From: an uncultured Prevotella sp.
Lineage (GTDB): Bacteria; Bacteroidota; Bacteroidia; Bacteroidales; Bacteroidaceae
NCBI GenBank assembly: GCA_900315955.1
Contig: ONBC01000013.1
Span: 1 to 39,300 of the forward strand
Length of the DNA: 39,300 nt
Reading direction: 5' to 3'
The notes under the pieces are model-generated. The model had not been told where the DNA came from. It was given only the letters and a program-made list of their open reading frames with translations, and made no database searches. Within the stretch, counting starts at the first letter, position 1; each line of letters starts with the position of its first letter. Made by a program: the position numbers and the translations under genes. Of this stretch, positions 33,709-39,300 are shown piece by piece.

Positions 33709-34986
33709 ATGAAACACATTATTATATTAGGGGACGGCATGGCAGACCATGCCGTGGAACGTCTGGGTGGTAAAACCTTACTGCAGTATGCAGACACACC
33801 CTATATGGACATGCTGGCACGCAAGGGCCAGACAGGGCGTCTGATGACCATTCCGGATGGTTTCCTCCCTGGCTCTGAAGTCGCCAACAGTACCATCCTT
33901 GGCTATGACCAGAACAAGGTGTATGAAGGTCGCGGACCCTTGGAGGCTGCCAGTATTGGCTATGACATGGCTCCCGAAGATTTCGCGCTGCGTCTGAATA
34001 TCATCTGTGTCGGTGACGGGAAGATCATCACACATAACGGTGGAAATCTCTCTACAGAGAATGGTGCCGTCCTTATGCATTACTTGAACGAAAAGCTTGG
34101 AAGCACTGATATTAAATTCATTCCGGGCATTCAATACCGCCACCTGCTGATCGTCAAGCGGGCCAGCAAACATATCGTCTGTGCCCCACCCCATGACCAT
34201 CCGAACGAGCCGTGGCAGTCGTTGCTTGTCAAGCCGGAGGAAGGCTGGGAAGACAAGCATGAGCCCATCATCGGTTTCGACGGCAAGCCCACAGGAGAAG
34301 TACGAATGACGGCACGGGAGACCGCCGACCTGCTCAATGACCTCATCGTTAAGAGTCAGGCATTGCTCGAAGCACATCCCTACAACAAAGACAAAGCAGC
34401 GAAGGGTGAACGTATGGCCAACCTCATCTGGCCCTGGGGCGGTGGCTATCGTCCTTCCATGAAGACGTTGCCGGAGAAATATCCCCAGATCAAGTGGGGC
34501 ACCTGCATCTCTGCGGTCGACCTTATCCGGGGCATCGGGCAGTATGCCGGGCTTGACGTTGTGAAGGTACCACGCGCTACCGGCCTTGCCGACACCAACT
34601 ACGAAGGTAAGGTTGCAGCCGCTCTCACAGCACTTTATAATCAGGACTTCGTCTTTGTTCATTTTGAGGCAAGCGACGAAGCAGGCCATGACGGTAATCT
34701 CGCACTGAAACTCAAGACGATAGAGAACCTCGATCACCGGGTCGTGGAACCTATTTACAATGAGGTGAAGCAATGGGATGAGCCTGTAGCCATCGCCGTC
34801 CTTCCCGACCACCCCACGCCGGTGGAGATCCGCACCCATGTCAAAGAGCCGGTACCTTTCCTCGTGTGGTATAAAGGTATCGAGCCCGACAGCGTGCAGG
34901 TTTACGACGAGGTGGCCTGTGTCAATGGGTGTTGTGGCATGCTCTATCTCACGGAGTTCATGGATAAATTTATGGCAATAAAATAA
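33709..34986 (+). CDS. apgM: ApgM-family protein, presumed homoserine kinase
   Basis: A 425-residue alkaline-phosphatase-superfamily protein of the archaeal-type cofactor-independent phosphoglycerate mutase group. D9 in ILGDGMAD and S61 in SEVANSTILGYD are the metal and nucleophile residues, with DEAGHDG and LPDHPTP metal motifs near the C-terminus. It sits 13 bases after thrA and 5 before thrC, exactly where thrB (homoserine kinase) would be, and no GHMP-type thrB is in the window. The TIGRFAM model for this subgroup is named as a proposed homoserine kinase. The frame extends 45 codons upstream into thrA; the ATG at 33709 is preferred. Confidence 0.9.
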   Translation: MKHIIILGDGMADHAVERLGGKTLLQYADTPYMDMLARKGQTGRLMTIPDGFLPGSEVANSTILGYDQNKVYEGRGPLEAASIGYDMAPEDFALRLNIICVGDGKIITHNGGNLSTENGAVLMHYLNEKLGSTDIKFIPGIQYRHLLIVKRASKHIVCAPPHDHPNEPWQSLLVKPEEGWEDKHEPIIGFDGKPTGEVRMTARETADLLNDLIVKSQALLEAHPYNKDKAAKGERMANLIWPWGGGYRPSMKTLPEKYPQIKWGTCISAVDLIRGIGQYAGLDVVKVPRATGLADTNYEGKVAAALTALYNQDFVFVHFEASDEAGHDGNLALKLKTIENLDHRVVEPIYNEVKQWDEPVAIAVLPDHPTPVEIRTHVKEPVPFLVWYKGIEPDSVQVYDEVACVNGCCGMLYLTEFMDKFMAIK

Positions 34987-34991
34987 GAAAT

Positions 34992-36314
34992 ATGAAATAT
35001 TACAGTACCAATCATAAAGCCCCCGAGGCAACGCTCCGCGAGGCTGTAGAAAAGGGTCTTGCACCCGACCGTGGCCTTTATATGCCTGAGGTGATCAAGC
35101 AGTTGCCTCAAAGTTTCTTCGACACGATCGACAAGTTGTCCTTCCAAGAGATCGCCTTCGAGGTTGCCAAGGCTTTCTTTGGCGACGATGTAGATGAAGC
35201 ATCCTTGAAGCACATCGTTTACGACACATTGGCTTTCGACACGCCGGTTGTGCAGGTCAACGACAACATCTATGCCTTGGAGCTGTTCCATGGTCCTACG
35301 TTTGCTTTCAAGGATGTAGGTGCCCGCTTCATGGCGCGTCTGCTTCAGTATTTCATCCGCAAGGATCAGGAGAAGACGGGAGACAAGCGCCTGGTGAATG
35401 TCCTTGTTGCGACAAGTGGCGACACGGGATCAGCTGTTGCCAATGGTTTCCTGGGGGTCGATGGCATCCATGTCTATGTACTCTACCCGAAAGGAAAAGT
35501 CAGTAAGATCCAAGAGAGCCAGTTCACGACTTTAGGCCATAACATCACAGCTCTGGAGGTAGATGGTGTCTTCGACGATTGTCAGGCACTCGTCAAGTCG
35601 GCTTTCATGGACAAGGAACTCACAGAACACATGATCCTCACCTCAGCCAACAGTATCAATGTGGCACGGTTCCTCCCGCAGGCTTTCTACTATTTCAATG
35701 CCTATGCACAGCTCAAACGCGCCGGTGCGCTGAATGGTAAGAAGTTCACGGTCTGCGTACCGTCGGGTAACTTCGGTAACATCACAGCCGGGCTGTTTGG
35801 TGCGAAGATGGGTCTCCCCGTGAGCCATTTCATCGCAGCCAACAATGCCAACGACGTATTCTTCAAATATCTCCAGACAGGTGTCTATACGCCGATGGCC
35901 AGTAAGCAGACGTTAGCCAATGCCATGGATGTCGGTGCACCGAGCAATTTTGCACGTATCCTCGATCTGTACCATAACAGTCATGACGTTATCTCCAAGG
36001 CCATCAGTGGTGCTACCTATCCTGACGACCGCATTCGTGAGACGATGAAGCAATGCTATAAGGAAACTGGCTATGTGCTTGATCCTCATGGTGCTTGCGG
36101 CTACCAGGCCTTGAAAGAGCAACTGCCTGCTGAGGGTGTGGGCGTATTCCTCGAGACGGCTCATCCGGCTAAGTTCAAAGAGAAAGTGGATGCTATCCTT
36201 GGCACCGACATCGCCATTCCGGAGCGTCTGCAGGCTTTCATGAAAGGCAAGAAGCAGAGCATCGAGATGCCCAACGATTTCGACGCATTCAAGAAGTATC
36301 TCTTAGCGCAATAG
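34992..36314 (+). CDS. thrC: Threonine synthase
   Basis: A 440-residue PLP enzyme that converts O-phosphohomoserine to threonine. The N-terminal YYSTNHKAPEATLREAV is typical. The PLP lysine is K107 in GPTFAFKDVGAR, the phosphate-binding loop is VATSGDTGSAVANGF, and PSGNFGNITAG is present. Last gene of the threonine operon, 5 bases after apgM. Confidence 0.97.
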   Translation: MKYYSTNHKAPEATLREAVEKGLAPDRGLYMPEVIKQLPQSFFDTIDKLSFQEIAFEVAKAFFGDDVDEASLKHIVYDTLAFDTPVVQVNDNIYALELFHGPTFAFKDVGARFMARLLQYFIRKDQEKTGDKRLVNVLVATSGDTGSAVANGFLGVDGIHVYVLYPKGKVSKIQESQFTTLGHNITALEVDGVFDDCQALVKSAFMDKELTEHMILTSANSINVARFLPQAFYYFNAYAQLKRAGALNGKKFTVCVPSGNFGNITAGLFGAKMGLPVSHFIAANNANDVFFKYLQTGVYTPMASKQTLANAMDVGAPSNFARILDLYHNSHDVISKAISGATYPDDRIRETMKQCYKETGYVLDPHGACGYQALKEQLPAEGVGVFLETAHPAKFKEKVDAILGTDIAIPERLQAFMKGKKQSIEMPNDFDAFKKYLLAQ

Positions 36315-36318
36315 CAGT

Positions 36319-36368
36319 GGCGGCCCTGGGGACCGTCCGCTTATGCAAGTTGCGGTCCTTGTGACCGC
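36319..36368. repeat. Two GC-rich hairpins (BIME-like) between thrC and the methyltransferase gene
   Basis: The first hairpin, 36319-36338, pairs GGCGGCCC with GGACCGTCC imperfectly. The second pairs GCGGTC (36352-36357) with GACCGC (36363-36368). The two are related: both carry the GCGGYCC/GGACCG core. There is no T run. They may separate the threonine operon from the next gene. Confidence 0.55.
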
Positions 36369-36386
36369 CCACACATCAATAATACA

Positions 36387-37181
36387 ATGATCAGCAAAGC
36401 AAAACTGAAACTCATCCACTCGCTGGAGAACAAGAAAGGACGGCGTGAGCATGGTCTTTTCGTTGCCGAGGGCCCCAAGGTCGTCGGCGACCTCCTCTCA
36501 CGCTTTCCTGTTAAACTTGTCGTGGCCATTGACGATTGGGTCAAGGACAACAAGGATCACTTCCAAGATACCGAGATCATAGCAGTCGATGCAGATGAAC
36601 TTCGCAAAGCTTCACTCCTTCAGCATCCGCAACAAGTATTGGCCTTGTTTGAACTTCCCGAAGACAAAGCAGAGCCAGCAGATGTTCTCCCTTTGCTGCG
36701 CGCTGAGAATGATCAGAAACTATCGTTGGCGCTTGACGGAGTGCAGGATCCCGGAAACCTCGGCACCATCATTCGTGTTGCCGACTGGTTCGGCATTGAA
36801 GAGATCTTCTGCTCGTTAAACACCGCCGATGCCTACAGTCCCAAGGTGATCCAAGCCACCATGGGGAGCATTGCGCGCGTCCGCGTCCATTATACCGACT
36901 TAGAGCAACTCATCCATCATTTGCCAAACGACTATCCCGTATATGGCACGTTGCTGGATGGAGAAGATATCTATAGCCAGCAGCTTACCCGTGGAGGCCT
37001 GATTGTTATGGGAAATGAAGGGAACGGCATCTCCCCTGCCATCCGTCCGCTTATCAACCATCGGTTGCTGATTCCCAATTATCCGAAAGGCAGACCGACA
37101 GCAGACAGCCTTAATGTAGCTATTGCTACAGCGATCACATGCGCAGAATTTAGAAGAAACAGCCTGCTTTGTAATAGGTAA
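36387..37181 (+). CDS. SpoU/TrmH-family RNA 2'-O-methyltransferase
   Basis: A 264-residue protein with an N-terminal RNA-binding substrate domain (about 1-95, LENKKGRREHGLFVAEGPKVV) and a C-terminal SPOUT knot domain (about 110-264) with LDGVQDPGNLGTIIRVADWFG (motif 1), VMGNEGNGI (motif 2) and LIPNYPKGRPTADSLNVAIATAI (motif 3). It methylates ribose in rRNA or tRNA with SAM. The exact target is unknown (RlmB- or TrmH-like). The gap from thrC is 72 bases. Confidence 0.92.
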   Translation: MISKAKLKLIHSLENKKGRREHGLFVAEGPKVVGDLLSRFPVKLVVAIDDWVKDNKDHFQDTEIIAVDADELRKASLLQHPQQVLALFELPEDKAEPADVLPLLRAENDQKLSLALDGVQDPGNLGTIIRVADWFGIEEIFCSLNTADAYSPKVIQATMGSIARVRVHYTDLEQLIHHLPNDYPVYGTLLDGEDIYSQQLTRGGLIVMGNEGNGISPAIRPLINHRLLIPNYPKGRPTADSLNVAIATAITCAEFRRNSLLCNR

Positions 37182-37187
37182 TTATAA

Positions 37188-37221
37188 GGGCTCAGTTGCG
37201 GTTTCCCGCATCTGAGTCTAT
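37188..37221 (+). terminator. Bidirectional terminator between convergent genes
   Basis: GGCTCAGTTGCGG pairs with CCGCATCTGAGTC (with mismatch/G-U) and is followed by TATTTTA on the plus strand. Confidence 0.75.
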
Positions 37222-37286
37222 TTTATTCATTGGAAACATCCACTGCAACTGCTTGATCTTGCCCATGCCAAAATAAACAGAACAGC

Positions 37287-38102
37287 CTAATAAAGATCAA
37301 ATATCTCGCTGGGAGTCTTTCGTTTTAGAACGTCAAGGTCAAAGTCAGCACCAGGTTCCTTGCCTGCTACTATCCCGTGCTCACGAAGAATTTGCTTTAC
37401 CTGCTTTTCAGCAAGATCGGGATGATTGTTTTCGTCGCTAAGGTGACAAAGCCATACATGCCGAAGTTTAGGAGTAGCACAATCCACCAACGCTTGGGCA
37501 CATTCTCGATTGCTCTGATGGCCATAAGGCCCTGCAATACGGTCTTTCAAATGTTGCGGATACGGACCGGACTCCAACATCTGCTGTTCATAGTCTGCTT
37601 CTATTACGAGGTAGTTGGCTTGAGAAATATATTGTTTCATATCCTCCGTGAGATGTCCGACATCTGTCATGATGACAAAAAATATGTTCTCGTATTTAAT
37701 CTTAAAGCCAACACAATCAGTACTGTCGTGAGGCACACCAAAAGGAGTAATCTCAAAACTGCCTATTTTGAAGGGAGTATCCTTCATGACGACTCGCTTT
37801 AGCTCCGGCACTATTTTCTTCCTGACACTCCAGTTCTTTCCGATACCTTCATGCACGCCAAGCGTTGCATAGACTGGAAGATTATAATTATTACTGAGGC
37901 AACCAACGGAACGCACATGATCAGCGTGATCATGTGTAATGATTATTCCTAAAGCACTGAAGAGAGATAGTCCATAGCTCTTGAGGTACTTCTTAAGTGT
38001 TCGCACCCCTACCCCCGCATCAATGACTATTGCTTCTGTGTCGGTGTAGAGCAAGCTGCAATTACCACTGCTCCCACTACCAAAAGATACGAAATGTAGC
38101 AT
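37287..38102 (-). CDS. MBL-fold metallo-hydrolase, WalJ/YycJ-like
   Basis: A 271-residue metallo-beta-lactamase-fold protein. The N-terminus FVSFGSGSSGNCSLL is typical of the YycJ group. The metal site THDHADH is at residues 56-62 (H57, H59, D61, H62), with GVPHDS, the DVGHL and WLCHLS later ligands. YycJ/WalJ relatives are linked to cell-wall regulation or DNA repair as exonucleases; which applies here is unknown. A TAACTTTG element is at 38122-38129 on the minus strand. Confidence 0.9.
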   Translation of the reverse strand: MLHFVSFGSGSSGNCSLLYTDTEAIVIDAGVGVRTLKKYLKSYGLSLFSALGIIITHDHADHVRSVGCLSNNYNLPVYATLGVHEGIGKNWSVRKKIVPELKRVVMKDTPFKIGSFEITPFGVPHDSTDCVGFKIKYENIFFVIMTDVGHLTEDMKQYISQANYLVIEADYEQQMLESGPYPQHLKDRIAGPYGHQSNRECAQALVDCATPKLRHVWLCHLSDENNHPDLAEKQVKQILREHGIVAGKEPGADFDLDVLKRKTPSEIFDLY

Positions 38103-38190
38103 TTGTATGTCTATTTTACTACAAAGTTAACCAAAACTTTCCGCATCCATCTATTTTCTTGTACAAAAAAGTATAAAGGATTATATAACA

Positions 38191-38224
38191 AAAGCCTTTC
38201 CCCATCGAAAAGAGGAAAGGCTTT
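38191..38224 (-). terminator. Intrinsic terminator of ilvC
   Basis: An 11-bp stem AAAGCCTTTCC/GGAAAGGCTTT; on the minus strand it is followed by TTTTGTTATA. It lies 35 bases beyond the ilvC stop. Confidence 0.85.
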
Positions 38225-38258
38225 CTATAATAATATGGTAAAAGTAGTAATCTAACGA

Positions 38259-39293
38259 TTAGCTGTTCTCAGGACGGAGCTTACGAACCGTCTCACCAGC
38301 GCGCCACATCTCCATGTCGTGCATAGCCTTCAGCTCAGCGTTCAGCTTCTCACGGTAGTCAGGCTGCGAGTTCTTGTCGATAGAGATCTGAGCCTCGTTG
38401 CCGCTCTCCACGGAAGAATAGAGCCACTCCATGACAGGCAGGCAAGCAGCCTTGAAGCGAGGACGCCAGTCGAGAGCACCACGCTGAGCTGTTGTAGAGC
38501 AGTTAGCGTACATCCAGTCCATACCCTTCTCACCGAACAGCGGGCAGAGGCTCTGTGTGAACTCCTCGACCGTCTCGTTGAAGGCCTCCGAAGGAGAATG
38601 TCCATGCTCACGCAGCACCTGGTACTGAGCCTCAAACAGACCCTCAATAGCACCCATCAGAGAGCCACGCTCACCCGTCAGGTCAGAGGTAGCCTCCTTG
38701 TGGAAGGTTGTCTCGAACAGATAGCCGGAGCCGATACCTACACCCATAGCTAAGGTCTTCTCCTTAGCATGACCAGAAGCATCCTGGTAAACAGCGTAGC
38801 TGGAGTTGATGCCACGACCCTCGAGGAACAGTGTACGCAGAGATGTACCAGAGCCCTTAGGAGCGACCATGATCACATCGATATCCTTGGGAGGAACGAC
38901 ACCTGTGCGGTTGTTCCAGTTGATAGCGAAACCGTGGCTGTAGTACAGTGTCTTGCCCTTGGTGAGGAAAGGCTTGATCTTCGGCCACTGTGCGATCTGA
39001 CCTGCGTCAGAAAGCAGCATAGCGATGACGGTACCCTTCTCAGCAGCCTCCTCGATGGAGAACAGCGTCTTACCGGGAACCCAACCATCAGCAACAGCCT
39101 TGTCATAGCTGCGGCCCTTACGCTGGCCTACGATTACATTGAAACCGTTATCGCGAAGATTGCCGGCCTGACCAGGACCCTGGATACCGTAGCCAATGAC
39201 TGCAATCGTCTCATTCTTCAGTACTTCACGTGCTTTCTCTAATGTGAACTCCTCTCTTGTGACGATGTTCTCTTCAACGCCACCAAAATTCAT
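38259..39293 (-). CDS. ilvC: Ketol-acid reductoisomerase (start may lie beyond the window)
   Basis: At least 344 residues of the short class I enzyme of branched-chain amino-acid synthesis. The NADPH Rossmann motif is GYGIQGPGQAGNLRDNG. The SHGFAINW motif and the C-terminal knotted domain with the Mg ligands (LTGERGSLMGAIEGLFEAQ and the later EEFTQSL) are present. The ATG at 39293 (MNFGGVEENI) is only seven bases from the edge. Two more in-frame codons are visible upstream without a stop, and related proteins often begin a few residues earlier, so the true start may be off the window. No other ilv gene is downstream. Confidence 0.95.
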   Translation of the reverse strand: MNFGGVEENIVTREEFTLEKAREVLKNETIAVIGYGIQGPGQAGNLRDNGFNVIVGQRKGRSYDKAVADGWVPGKTLFSIEEAAEKGTVIAMLLSDAGQIAQWPKIKPFLTKGKTLYYSHGFAINWNNRTGVVPPKDIDVIMVAPKGSGTSLRTLFLEGRGINSSYAVYQDASGHAKEKTLAMGVGIGSGYLFETTFHKEATSDLTGERGSLMGAIEGLFEAQYQVLREHGHSPSEAFNETVEEFTQSLCPLFGEKGMDWMYANCSTTAQRGALDWRPRFKAACLPVMEWLYSSVESGNEAQISIDKNSQPDYREKLNAELKAMHDMEMWRAGETVRKLRPENS

Positions 39294-39300
39294 TTTTGGC

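Noticed and set aside
33778-35064. 428-codon open frame on the minus strand opposite apgM
   Set aside because: Antisense shadow of a well-supported operon gene, with no recognisable protein features.

Overview
The window reads as a chromosomal segment of a Bacteroidota bacterium, most likely Prevotella or a close relative. The evidence is repeated TAnnTTTG -7 promoter elements ahead of genes on both strands, the scarcity of Shine-Dalgarno sequences, and many Bacteroidota-type families (TamL-like lipoprotein barrel, LytTR regulator, CarboxypepD_reg/beta-barrel receptor, DUF1573, fused HisB, thrA-apgM-thrC). The genus is inferred from protein style, not from a search.

Layout. 8-2564 (+): PPi-dependent phosphofructokinase, then a membrane-anchored GH25 lysozyme. 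2570-5402 (-): a likely operon of a radical SAM protein, a polytopic membrane protein and an orphan bifunctional hisB. 5453-8660 (-): a second likely operon of a LacI-type regulator, an NhaC-type antiporter and a conserved hypothetical. 8704-10955 (-): a TamL-like outer-membrane assembly lipoprotein. 10970-16834: an AT-rich accessory module flanked by two sets of direct repeats, holding a LytTR regulator, a dedicated TonB-like protein and a TPR protein (-), divergent from a large TonB-dependent-type outer-membrane barrel (+). To its right lies a 38-residue ORF (16878-16994, -) with its own promoter and terminator. 17162-22144: ACT + UPF0210 pair, DUF721, recF, a TPR membrane protein, ribH and a small hypothetical. 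22259-22524: the frameshifted remnant of a DUF5686-like outer-membrane protein. 22538-24495 (-): SLC13 anion symporter and a DUF1573 protein. 24719-28146: aspS, a winged-helix protein, a two-gene envelope pair that looks like a sigma/anti-sigma locus without its sigma gene, and an orphan FeoB-associated Cys-rich peptide. 28277-31057: manC and a COG2509-type flavoprotein. 31152-36314: threonine operon thrA-apgM-thrC, in which the phosphoglycerate-mutase-like protein is the presumed homoserine kinase. 36387-39293: SpoU-type RNA methyltransferase, WalJ/YycJ-like metallo-hydrolase and ilvC, which reaches the window edge.

Most of the window is ordinary housekeeping and amino-acid metabolism. The least explained part is 10970-17057: repeats, an intergenic region rich in structure, a self-contained regulator/TonB/receptor module and a tiny peptide gene with a Gly-Gly motif near its C-terminus. 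No tRNA, rRNA, CRISPR array, transposase or phage gene was seen.
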